NCBI GenBank assembly: GCA_964588535.1
Contig: CAZPQA010000034.1
Location: forward strand, 1 to 29,944
Reading direction: 5' to 3'
From: NaphS2 sp964588535
GTDB lineage: Bacteria > Desulfobacterota > DSM-4660 > Desulfatiglandales > Desulfatiglandaceae
DNA: 29,944 bases
Shown: positions 6,747-13,281 of the stretch, piece after piece
Layout of the letters: each line of letters opens with the position of its first letter
How positions within the stretch are numbered: the stretch's first letter is position 1
Position numbers and translations under genes: made by a program
The notes under the pieces: model-generated
Databases searched by the model: none
Seen by the model: the letters and a program-made list of their open reading frames with translations, nothing else
What the model was told of the DNA's origin: nothing

Positions 6747-9038
6747 CTATCTTTTGAACCCGAAAACCTGCTTCTCAAGGATTTCAAAGACAATCTCTCT
6801 TTTTAACGGCTTTGTGATATAGTCGTCCATGCCTGCCGCAAGGCACCTTTCCTTATCACCCTTCATGGCATGGGCGGTCATTGCGACAATGGGAACCCTT
6901 TTGATTGATGATTGATGATTGATGATTGTTGATTGTTGTTTCTGAACGTCGGGTTTGGTTTTCAATTTTTGATTTTCAAATTCCCTGATGGCTGTTGTGG
7001 CTTTCAGACCGTCCATCTCGGGCATCTGAACATCCATGAATATGAGGTCAAAGTCCTCGGGAGCTGCCGAATATTTTTCAACGGCCTCCCGGCCGTTATT
7101 GGCTACTTCCACCTGGTATCCTCCCTTTGTCAGGATCATCTTTGCCAGCTTTTGGTTAACCGGGTTGTCTTCTGCCAAGAGGATTCGTACGGAATGCTTC
7201 ATCTCCTCCCGGAGTGAATACTGGGTCATGATGGGAGCCTGGGATTCAGCACGGGAAAATCGGAGTTCAGGATCACCCCCGCTCAGCTTGCCCAAGATCC
7301 CCTCCAACATCTGAAACATCTTTTCTCTCTGAATCGGTTTGCTCAAAAAGCCGTCAAATCCTGCTTCCTCGCATTTATTGGCATCCCGTTCCATTAGAGA
7401 GGAGAGGGCGATCAAGGGGAGGGATTGGATTGTTGATTTGAAATTGCGGATTGCTTTGGCCACTTCATACCCGCTCATGCCGGGCATCTGGATATCGAGG
7501 ATGCAAAAGTCCAAAGGCTTCCCGGCCTCAATGGCCTTCTGTAGAGTAGGTATGACCTCCTTACCCTCTCTTAGTGTAACGGCATCCATGCCCACCGATT
7601 TCAGAACATGCGTTAAGATATCCAGGTTGGTCTGGTTATCATCGACAATGAGGACTTTTTTACCGGAGAGGGCTGCCGGCGAAAATCTCTTGGCCTGCTT
7701 GTCTTCAACTTTTCCAAGGACCGAAGTAAAGTGAAAAATACTCCCTTTGTTTAATTCGCTTTCGGCCCAGACATCACCATGCATGAGATTCGATATCTGC
7801 CTGCATATGGACAGACCCAGACCGGTACCGCCATACTTTCTCGTGGTTGAACCATCTGCCTGGTGAAAGGGATCAAAAATGGTGGACAATTTGTCTGGAG
7901 GAAGCCCAATGCCTGTATCCCTGATGGCAGTATGAAGCTTTAAAGTGGTATCATTTTCCTCTTCAACATGGAGGGAAAGTTCAATCTCTCCTGATTCGGT
8001 GAATTTGGAAGCATTGCTCATCAGATTGATCAATACCTGTTTGAACCGGGCCGGATCTCCTTTTGTAAATGAGGGGACATTATCTTCGATACGACACAAG
8101 ATCTCTATCGGTTTTGATCCAATCTTGGGGCGGATCAGTTCACAGATATCATAGGCAAGAAGCTCGGGATCAAAGTCGACTTCTTCAATATCCAACTCCC
8201 CCGCTTCAATCTTGGAAAAATCAAGGATGTCGTTGATCAAAGAGAGGAGCGCAGATCCGCTCCTCTTGACTGTTATCGCATAATCTGCCTGCTCTTCATT
8301 TAATTGGGTATCAAGCATCATATCGGTAAAGCCTATTACCGCATTCATGGGTGTACGGATCTCATGGCTCATATTTGCCAGAAATTCACTTTTTGCCTTA
8401 GTGGCCAGGTCAGCCTTCTCCGTCAGTTTCCTCTCGCGCGCCACAGCCGCCTGGAGTTCAGTGTTTATACGTTCCTCTTTTTCCTTGGCCTCTTTTAACA
8501 GATTCCTGCTCTTACCGATTTTGCGAACAACGATATAATCTGTATAGGCAATGATTCCGGTGTAGAAAAACAGAAACAGGATACCGAGAGACGTGGTCAG
8601 GAGGCTGGCATCAGGGACGAAATGGAACCCGATAAAATACCCGGCAATGAGAATGCCCGTGCCAAACAGGATGACTCCCTTGACAAACATCTTAATGCCG
8701 CCATAACCGATGACGTTGATCATGCATCCGATGGAAAAGGCAATGGAAGGCCATGGGCTGAAAGAAAAGATAACAATCCAGATACCGCCGCAAAAGACTT
8801 CAAAGAGTAAAATGGCATATTCGGCTTTTTTGGGTCGTGCGCTTTTCCTAGCAAGCAAGTAGGCCAGATGAGGCCACACCACAGTTTGACCGATAATGGC
8901 GCTCCACAAGAGAAAATTATCACTGCCATAGAATACGGAAACCGCAATGAATCCCGTGAAAAGGTATCCCAAAATCCGCGGCACATAGTGTGACTTTATC
9001 AAAGGATGGACCTTCCTATGGCGTTTATCATTTATCAT
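6747..9038 (-). CDS. MASE2 hybrid histidine kinase with two receiver domains
   Basis: A membrane-bound hybrid sensor kinase of 763 residues. Residues 18-165 form a MASE2-type sensor with several membrane helices and the hallmark VVWPHLAYLLARKSARPKKAE segment. A coiled coil (172-212) leads to HisKA with the phospho-histidine H225 in SHEIRTP. The ATPase domain has NLMSNASKF, RDTGIGLP and GGTGLGL. Receiver 1 has D515 and receiver 2 has D669. Receiver 2 carries an unusual insert at about residues 688-714 encoded by a simple repeat. ATG 9036-9038 has a poor ribosome site; a TTG at residue 13, 8 nt after AGGAAGG, is a good alternative. The response partner is not in the window. Confidence 0.93.
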   Translation of the reverse strand: MINDKRHRKVHPLIKSHYVPRILGYLFTGFIAVSVFYGSDNFLLWSAIIGQTVVWPHLAYLLARKSARPKKAEYAILLFEVFCGGIWIVIFSFSPWPSIAFSIGCMINVIGYGGIKMFVKGVILFGTGILIAGYFIGFHFVPDASLLTTSLGILFLFFYTGIIAYTDYIVVRKIGKSRNLLKEAKEKEERINTELQAAVARERKLTEKADLATKAKSEFLANMSHEIRTPMNAVIGFTDMMLDTQLNEEQADYAITVKRSGSALLSLINDILDFSKIEAGELDIEEVDFDPELLAYDICELIRPKIGSKPIEILCRIEDNVPSFTKGDPARFKQVLINLMSNASKFTESGEIELSLHVEEENDTTLKLHTAIRDTGIGLPPDKLSTIFDPFHQADGSTTRKYGGTGLGLSICRQISNLMHGDVWAESELNKGSIFHFTSVLGKVEDKQAKRFSPAALSGKKVLIVDDNQTNLDILTHVLKSVGMDAVTLREGKEVIPTLQKAIEAGKPLDFCILDIQMPGMSGYEVAKAIRNFKSTIQSLPLIALSSLMERDANKCEEAGFDGFLSKPIQREKMFQMLEGILGKLSGGDPELRFSRAESQAPIMTQYSLREEMKHSVRILLAEDNPVNQKLAKMILTKGGYQVEVANNGREAVEKYSAAPEDFDLIFMDVQMPEMDGLKATTAIREFENQKLKTKPDVQKQQSTIINHQSSIKRVPIVAMTAHAMKGDKERCLAAGMDDYITKPLKREIVFEILEKQVFGFKR
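6901..6939. repeat. TTGATGA simple repeat inside the kinase gene
   Basis: A low-complexity tract of TTGATTGATGATTGATGATT units lies in frame within receiver domain 2. With the following bases up to about 6983 it encodes an extra segment of roughly 27 residues between helix 3 and strand 4 of the receiver fold. Confidence 0.75.
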
Positions 9039-9105
9039 TTAACCAGGAATCTCCAAACAGAAACGAGAAACAACCCACAATCAATCCCGCCTGCTGCGGG
9101 ACTCA

Positions 9106-9213
9106 GGACCTCGGCAATAAATAATTGCGCAAGATTGCGCCGGATTTTGGCTTGCCAGTTTTATATAAGATCAGGCAAGGCACATCCACCGGCGCATATT
9201 GTTTCCCCGGAAT
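9106..9213. repeat. Degenerate MITE copy upstream of the kinase gene
   Basis: The stretch 9039-9347 holds no convincing gene. From 9106 it contains GACCTCGGCAATAAATAA followed by a GCGCC-rich part that resembles one half of the element at 9710-9875 read on the opposite strand. It ends near a TGTTTCCCCGGAAT motif (9200-9213), a copy of the dispersed GGGGACA repeat. The copy looks decayed and has lost its second terminus. Confidence 0.5.
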
Positions 9214-9347
9214 GCCCCATTCATTAAAAGAGCAACCAACTAATCATTGATTAAAGCTTTACAATTAAGTAGCTTTCTTTGTCACTCAATTTTTTATCTC
9301 ACGGAATAAGATATGGGTCAATCCATTATCATTAAGGAATGTAGTAA

Positions 9348-9605
9348 ATGGACATTATCAATAAAATATATGGGGAGCTTATTGGAGCAGAAATCGCTGT
9401 AACTATCAAGCATGGAAGGGTTTCAGTTCTGTATGGAAAGGCAAGCAAGAAAATGCTAGATGAAATTCAAATGACCTGCAAAATACATGGCGTTGAATCT
9501 GGTTGCATATTCTTAATAAAAAATTCCCAAAGATATACCGTGAAGACGAAGGGAGATGCTGTGAAAATAGAACAATCATTAATGAATGCTGTGAATTTAT
9601 GTTGA
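9348..9605 (+). CDS. Small protein of unknown function (85 aa)
   Basis: I do not recognise this family. The gene is supported by an AAGGA 9 nt before the ATG and by plausible codon use on a strand with no competing gene. The product is soluble, with no signal peptide or membrane helix. It is rich in short alternating hydrophobic stretches (AEIAVTIKHGRVSVLYGK, VESGCIFLIKNSQRYTVKT) that suggest a small beta-rich fold, and it has three cysteines. It stands alone at the edge of the toxin-antitoxin island. It could be an orphan accessory gene. Confidence 0.5.
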   Translation: MDIINKIYGELIGAEIAVTIKHGRVSVLYGKASKKMLDEIQMTCKIHGVESGCIFLIKNSQRYTVKTKGDAVKIEQSLMNAVNLC

Positions 9606-9663
9606 AGAGGGTCATCCGGAGTTCCAGACAAATTTTTTCTGAAGTTCGTCTTTAAAAGTTTAT

Positions 9664-9678
9664 TGTGTCCCCGGAATT
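9664..9678. repeat. Copy of the dispersed GGGGACA repeat
   Basis: TGTGTCCCCGGAATT lies 31 nt before the MITE at 9710. The same motif borders the broken transposase at 10622-10872. Confidence 0.5.
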
Positions 9679-9709
9679 TGTCAAAGTATCATTAATGGAT
9701 GGGCGCAAG

Positions 9710-9875
9710 TTAGGGCCTCGGAAAGAAATACTTCCACCATCCTGCTTGTCCTTTGGCCCGTCTACTGCGTTGCACCCGCCAGCACATATCCACAAATATG
9801 CACAGACGAATGCGCCTTGTATACGAACCAAATTACGGCGCGATCTGGCGGATTTATTTATTTCCGAGACCCTTA
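9710..9875. mobile_element. MITE-like element with 21-bp terminal inverted repeats
   Basis: The left end TTAGGGCCTCGGAAAGAAAT (9710-9729) pairs with the right end at 9855-9875, with 3 mismatches in 21. The interior has no gene. It carries TCTACTGCGTTGCA (9761-9774) and CGCCTTGTAT (9813-9822), which on the other strand occur in the same order as in the element beside etfB, although the termini differ. No clear target duplication was found. Confidence 0.65.
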
Positions 9876-9913
9876 GTGAATTACAAATGGTCGTCCCGCA
9901 GATCTACGCAGAT

Positions 9914-10300
9914 CTAAACAGCCAACACAGATTCCTGGTATTGCAAAACGGATGCATCAACCGTAAGCAACAGCATCCCCTCCGTGCGGGCCTGGGCCAG
10001 CAGCAAGCGATCAAAAGGGTCTTTATGAAGCAAAGGCAGCGTCTCGACCGTAAAAACATGCTCCGCATCGATAGATAATTCGATGTACCCATTTGCTGTA
10101 AGCATTTTTCTCAAGCGCCGCGGATTCACCTTGAAATCCTCCCGTCCCAGACCCCGTTTGATCACAATTTCCCACATACTGGCCACACTGAAAAACAAAT
10201 CGTTTTCGGGTGTTGTCAAGAGAGTTCGGGCTGATTTGGAAAGCTTTTCAGGCTGACCTGCTGCCCACAGGACAACGTGCGTATCCAGCAGCAGTTTCAT
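9914..10300 (-). CDS. PIN-domain toxin (VapC-like)
   Basis: A 128-residue PIN-domain ribonuclease of the VapC class, the toxin of a type II toxin-antitoxin pair. It starts MKLLLDTHVVLWAA, and the acidic residues that bind the metal in the active site are D6, E44, D94 (in HKDPFDRLL) and D115. Length is normal. Its ATG overlaps the antitoxin stop (TAATG), so the two are translated together. VapC toxins typically cut tRNA or rRNA; the target of this one cannot be told from sequence. Confidence 0.92.
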   Translation of the reverse strand: MKLLLDTHVVLWAAGQPEKLSKSARTLLTTPENDLFFSVASMWEIVIKRGLGREDFKVNPRRLRKMLTANGYIELSIDAEHVFTVETLPLLHKDPFDRLLLAQARTEGMLLLTVDASVLQYQESVLAV

Positions 10301-10545
10301 TAGGACTTTCCTTCAAAAAGCATGACGATTTCCGTTGCCCCCAGGGAATCAAAATCTTCTGGCACCGCGATCTCACCGGACATGAACCCCAACCTTTCAG
10401 CCCCAGTAACCGCTCCATCGGACAAGGGCAAAACCTTGACCATAGGCTTTCCTGACTTGGCAATGATAAAAACATTTCCTTTCGCAGCCTCATCAACCAG
10501 GCGTGAAAGGTGCGTCTTGGCTTCGTGGATATTGACAGTTTGCAT
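10300..10545 (-). CDS. Phd/YefM-type antitoxin
   Basis: An 81-residue antitoxin of the Phd/YefM family. The N-terminal DNA-binding part is MQTVNIHEAKTHLSRLVDEA, followed by IIAKSGKPMVKVLPL. The C-terminal tail (PEDFDSLGATEIVMLFEG) should cover the toxin active site. The start ATG 10543-10545 gives the usual family N-terminus. Another ATG at 10555-10557 lies 7 nt after the -10 box and could be used on a leaderless message, adding four residues. It precedes and overlaps the PIN toxin gene and probably represses the shared promoter. Confidence 0.9.
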   Translation of the reverse strand: MQTVNIHEAKTHLSRLVDEAAKGNVFIIAKSGKPMVKVLPLSDGAVTGAERLGFMSGEIAVPEDFDSLGATEIVMLFEGKS

Positions 10546-10562
10546 GGCACACCCCATCGAAT

Positions 10563-10593
10563 TAAGTTTAGTAGACTTAGTTTATGGATTCAA
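10563..10593 (-). promoter_or_regulatory. Promoter and palindromic operator of the VapBC-type pair
   Basis: TTGAAT (10588-10593), a 17-nt spacer and TAAACT (10565-10570) on the minus strand. An imperfect palindrome, TAAGTTTAGTAGACTTA (10563-10579), covers the -10 box and half of the spacer, as expected for antitoxin autoregulation. An ATG follows the -10 box by 7 nt. Confidence 0.6.
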
Positions 10594-10621
10594 TCACTGG
10601 AAGTCAAGATCTTTTGCTGGA

Positions 10622-10872
10622 GAATTCTGGGGACAGTGTATTAATTATCACTCTTCTTTGGTTTTCTCCCGGGTTTCCGGGGGCACAATTCGCAGTCAGG
10701 TTCACGCGGACGGGGGTTGTTTTCAACATACCGGGTACCGAGCACACGCCAGCAGATGACGTTCATCCATCACAAATGCCTTCCGCCGCCGCTCCCGCAA
10801 TTTTTGCCATGTAAAAAGCACAGGACCGATCTTAGGGCCTCGGCAAAAAATAAATACACTGTCCCCCGAATT
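10622..10872. mobile_element. REP-bounded remnant of a transposase unit
   Basis: The left boundary GAATTCTGGGGACAGTGTAT (10622-10641) is inverted at the right boundary, where ATACACTGTCCCCCGAATT is read at 10854-10872. Just inside the right end is TTAGGGCCTCGGCAAAAAAT (10832-10851), the terminus seen in the MITE at 9710. The interior is a broken REP-associated transposase. Confidence 0.6.
10690..10812 (-). pseudogene. Frameshifted REP-associated tyrosine transposase fragment
   Basis: On the minus strand the sequence reads AFVMDERHLLACARY, then after a frame change YVENNP, then after another NPVRVNLTA. Together these match the conserved C-terminal stretch of REP-associated (Y1, IS200-like) transposases, FPMDERYLLACARYVEXNPVR in family terms. 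A five-base repeat of CGGTA at the first frame change and an extra C at the second explain the breaks. The catalytic half is missing. The fragment is flanked by the inverted REP sequences expected for this group. Confidence 0.65.
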
Positions 10873-10879
10873 ATCCCGC

Positions 10880-11239
10880 TTAGGCCGCCAGCCTGAGTTG
10901 AGCTTCCACAATATCCCAGGGCACCTCTATTTTGCTCTCTTTGCTCCGACCGATCAGCCCTATAGTCTCTAATCGACGGACATCTGTATGAACGTTCTTG
11001 TAATCACGGTCCAGTGCTTTCGCTAGAGCGCGAACACTCATGGGTCCGTTTGTGCGCAGTTTTCTCAGCAATACCCACCGTCCTGTGGTAAGTGTCTTAA
11101 GGAGCGTCTCCAGGTTTTCAAAGTACAGCCGCTGATCAACCTCCAGTTTTTCCCGGCCTTCGGCTCGCTTCCAAGCCTCAATAAAACCCCTGGCCGTGAT
11201 TGCCGCATCACCCACCCCCACTCTAATTTGCTTCTTCAT
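10880..11239 (-). CDS. Winged-helix antitoxin, HVO_A0114-like
   Basis: A 119-residue protein with a winged helix from about residue 50 to 110: LLRKLRTNGPMSVRALAKAL is followed by the recognition region RDYKNVHTDVRRLETIGLIG. This arrangement is that of the HVO_A0114-type DNA-binding proteins that pair with TumE-like toxins. Its ATG overlaps the stop of the upstream toxin gene by 4 nt (ATGA). It probably represses the pair and neutralises the toxin. The toxin-first order is usual for this system. Its 3' end abuts the right end of the broken transposase element. Confidence 0.82.
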   Translation of the reverse strand: MKKQIRVGVGDAAITARGFIEAWKRAEGREKLEVDQRLYFENLETLLKTLTTGRWVLLRKLRTNGPMSVRALAKALDRDYKNVHTDVRRLETIGLIGRSKESKIEVPWDIVEAQLRLAA

Positions 11240-11529
11240 ATCGATCCCTTTCTTGCCTTTTCGATCTCTTCAAGAAAATCCGCTACCAACGTTTCCACTT
11301 CCTTAAACTGAAAGGGTTGTTCTCTGCCTAAAATGTGCTTGTGATCACCTTTGCCTGATTCATTATCGTACCGAACCAAGCAGGTCCCATCTTTAATTCC
11401 GTAATAAAGGCGGTATTTCAATCCATGTGGTCTATCAGAAGTCTTGTCTGGAAGTTGCCAGAGAACCATCTCACGAACAGCGCCGTCAGCGTAAATATAT
11501 TTTTCCTGATAGATCAGTTCAGCCTTCAT
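11236..11529 (-). CDS. TumE-family (DUF6516) toxin
   Basis: A 97-residue protein beginning MKAELIYQEKYIYADGAVRE, the typical opening of the TumE/DUF6516 toxin family, followed by the KYRLYYG and LVRYDNESGKGDHKH segments that are conserved in it. The molecular target of the family is not known to me. The start ATG 11527-11529 is chosen because it gives the family N-terminus; there is no ribosome site, but a TATAAA box ends 7 nt before it. It overlaps the downstream antitoxin gene by 4 nt. Confidence 0.82.
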   Translation of the reverse strand: MKAELIYQEKYIYADGAVREMVLWQLPDKTSDRPHGLKYRLYYGIKDGTCLVRYDNESGKGDHKHILGREQPFQFKEVETLVADFLEEIEKARKGSI

Positions 11530-11536
11530 ATGGTGT

Positions 11537-11542
11537 TTTATA
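11537..11542 (-). promoter_or_regulatory. -10 box for a leaderless toxin-antitoxin message
   Basis: TATAAA on the minus strand ends 7 nt before the TumE-like start codon. The -35 region is weak (TTTATT-like). GTTTT and AAAAC arms with CATATG steps around the box could form an operator. Confidence 0.4.
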
Positions 11543-11553
11543 ACATATGGCAA

Positions 11554-11804
11554 AACATAAATAAAGAAAATTCAGGGAGTAATTCCGGGGATAATCTCTG
11601 CTGGCTTCTTTTCTTGTCCCGATGACCTGGAGTATTTCGGCTAGAACCATGCCGACCATGACCACTTTTCGCTCTCTAATATGTTCTTTGAAATGCAAAG
11701 TGAGTTCGGACTCCGGGTTTGCCGCCTAATTGCTGACCCCCTTGAGAGAAAAACTGCCGGATCCAGTGTTTGCGGCATAGGCCCAATAGGGAAATAATAT
11801 ACCC
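11554..11804. other. Intergenic region with a repeat and an unrecognised ORF trace
   Basis: AATTCCGGGGATAA (11581-11594) is a copy of the dispersed GGGGACA repeat. On the minus strand an open stretch of about 50 codons without a start reads SELTLHFKEHIRERKVVMVG and on to the repeat. I do not recognise it; it may be the tail of a decayed gene. No intact gene is seen. Confidence 0.35.
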
Positions 11805-11833
11805 TTGACTTGTACATGCAAAAGATGTACACT
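11805..11833 (+). promoter_or_regulatory. Promoter and operator of the BrnT-like pair
   Basis: TTGACT (11805-11810), a 17-nt spacer and TACACT (11828-11833). The inverted repeat TGTACAT (11811-11817) and ATGTACA (11825-11831) sits between and on the boxes. The BrnT-like ATG is 6 nt after the -10 box, so transcription should start at or next to its A. Confidence 0.65.
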
Positions 11834-11839
11834 ACAGGC

Positions 11840-12133
11840 ATGAAATACGATTGGGATCCAGAAAAAAATGAATGGCTGAAAAGGGAAAGAAAACTATCTT
11901 TTGAACAGGTGATTTTCCATTTATCACAAGGTGATGTATGGAAAATCGCAAACCATCCAGATCAACAGAAATATCCAGGTCAAAGAATCTACTTTGTTAT
12001 CATTGAAGATTTTATTTATATGGTCCCGCATGTGATTCAAAAAGAATACATATTTTTAAAGACAATTATCCCGAGCAGAAAAGCCACAAAGGCTTATGAA
12101 AAAAGCAGGGAGGATAAACATGAAATACGATAA
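11840..12133 (+). CDS. BrnT-like toxin (DUF497)
   Basis: A 97-residue protein of the BrnT/RelE-like ribonuclease family. It opens MKYDWDPEKNEWLKRERKLS, keeps the family pattern of WDPEKN followed by SFEQV, and has the typical GQRIYFVII and FLKTIIPSRKATKAY segments. The upstream in-frame codons lie within the promoter, so ATG 11840-11842 is the start. It overlaps the antitoxin gene by 14 nt. BrnT toxins block translation by cutting RNA. The usual GxR/RxS-type motifs are only partly visible, so it may be a divergent branch. Confidence 0.8.
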   Translation: MKYDWDPEKNEWLKRERKLSFEQVIFHLSQGDVWKIANHPDQQKYPGQRIYFVIIEDFIYMVPHVIQKEYIFLKTIIPSRKATKAYEKSREDKHEIR

Positions 12134-12392
12134 AGAAGAAAAAAACATTATAGATGCTTATGAAAGTGGGAAAATGAAACTTTCTGCACCATCGAAAAAA
12201 GAGTTGGAAAATATTAAAGCTGCAGCAAAAAGTACTTTTAAAAAGGACAAGCGAATCACCATACGACTTTACGACCATGACTTTAAAGGAATTCAAAAAA
12301 AAGCATTGGAAATGGGTATCCCGTATCAAACGCTAATCTCCAGTATGATTCACCGATACATCGAGGGGGGATTAGTACCAAAGAATGGATAA
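12120..12392 (+). CDS. CopG/BrnA-like antitoxin
   Basis: A 90-residue antitoxin partner of the BrnT-like protein. The C-terminal half is a ribbon-helix-helix type DNA-binding domain: KRITIRLYDHDFKGIQKKAL, then MGIPYQTLISSMIHRYIEGG. The start ATG 12120-12122 follows GGGAGG by 6 nt, so this second gene, unlike the first, has a normal ribosome site. The first 12 bases, ATGAAATACGAT, are identical to those of the toxin gene. It likely represses the promoter at 11805-11833. Confidence 0.82.
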   Translation: MKYDKEEKNIIDAYESGKMKLSAPSKKELENIKAAAKSTFKKDKRITIRLYDHDFKGIQKKALEMGIPYQTLISSMIHRYIEGGLVPKNG

Positions 12393-12400
12393 GCCTGTGT

Positions 12401-12535
12401 TACCCCGGCCCCAAAAGCCGGGTAAGCGACGTGTTGAATCGGAAACGGAGTCTTTCAATGAAACAGATTGTCAGACTGCATCACGGCATGGATATTCCTT
12501 ATGAAAGTCTGATTGATGAACGCCTGAGAACATAA
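12401..12535 (+). pseudogene. HigA-type antitoxin C-terminal remnant
   Basis: Directly after the CopG-like antitoxin, in another frame, the sequence reads GPKSRVSDVLNRKRSLSM, then KQIVRLHHGMDIPYESLI and a stop at 12533-12535. This is the C-terminal part of the helix-turn-helix domain and tail of HigA-type antitoxins. The N-terminal half and any HigB toxin are missing. It may be debris from an earlier toxin-antitoxin unit replaced by the BrnT-like pair. Confidence 0.6.
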
Positions 12536-12564
12536 ACCTGAATGGACGTCTTCCAAAGACCAGT

Positions 12565-13281
12565 TTAGATCCCCAGAAAAGCCGAACGAAAAATATCGCT
12601 GTCAAGCAGCTCCTGACCCGTCCCCTCGCCCGTAATCCTTCCCGTTTGAAGAATATAGCCGCGATCCGCCAGATCCAAAGCCTCCCGGACGTTTTGTTCC
12701 ACCAACAGAATGGTGATGCCCTCTTCTTTGAGACGTCTCACCGTATCCAGGACTTCATCAACCAGAATAGGCGCCAACCCCAGGGAAGGTTCATCCAGCA
12801 TGAGGACAGCAGGGTTGCTCATGAGTCCCCTGCCGATAGCCACCATCTGCTGCTCGCCCCCTGAAAGGGTTGAGGCCGCCTGGTTTCGACGTTCTTTCAA
12901 CCGGGGGAAAAGTGCATAGATCAGGTCAAGGTTTTTCTGAATCTTTTCTTTGTCATTTAGAACATATGCGCCCAAAAACAGGTTTTCTTCCACGCTCAGG
13001 GGCTTAAAGAGCATTTTTTCTTCCGGCACATAGATAATCCCCATACGGACGATTTCTTCCGTGCGCAGTTTCTGTATCTCATTCCCCTGGAATTTGATTG
13101 TTCCTTCAAAAACGCGCTGGCTTCCCATGATGGCCCGAAGCAACGTTGACTTCCCCGAGCCATTGGCACCCACCACACAGACCGTCTCCCCCGGCTTGAC
13201 GCTCACGGAAACCCCCTGGAGCACGGGTAGGCCTGAATAACGGACTTTGATGTTTTCTACCTCAAGAATGAGCTCGGTCAT
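12565..13281 (-). CDS. livF: Liv-type ABC transporter ATPase LivF
   Basis: ATP-binding subunit of a branched-chain amino acid type (HAAT) importer, 238 residues. Walker A is GANGSGKST, the signature is LSGGEQQ and Walker B is VLMLDEPSLGLAP, followed by the switch histidine-like region LLVEQNV. It is the last gene of the minus-strand operon; its ATG overlaps the livG stop by 4 nt. Downstream, a short imperfect hairpin (GTCTT/AAGAC near 12547-12560) may contribute to termination. Confidence 0.94.
   Translation of the reverse strand: MTELILEVENIKVRYSGLPVLQGVSVSVKPGETVCVVGANGSGKSTLLRAIMGSQRVFEGTIKFQGNEIQKLRTEEIVRMGIIYVPEEKMLFKPLSVEENLFLGAYVLNDKEKIQKNLDLIYALFPRLKERRNQAASTLSGGEQQMVAIGRGLMSNPAVLMLDEPSLGLAPILVDEVLDTVRRLKEEGITILLVEQNVREALDLADRGYILQTGRITGEGTGQELLDSDIFRSAFLGI

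Noticed and set aside
9039..9347. Possible small gene from 9006 to 9227 on the plus strand.
   Set aside because: It crosses the kinase start and a repeat, has no ribosome site, and its translation looks like non-coding sequence.
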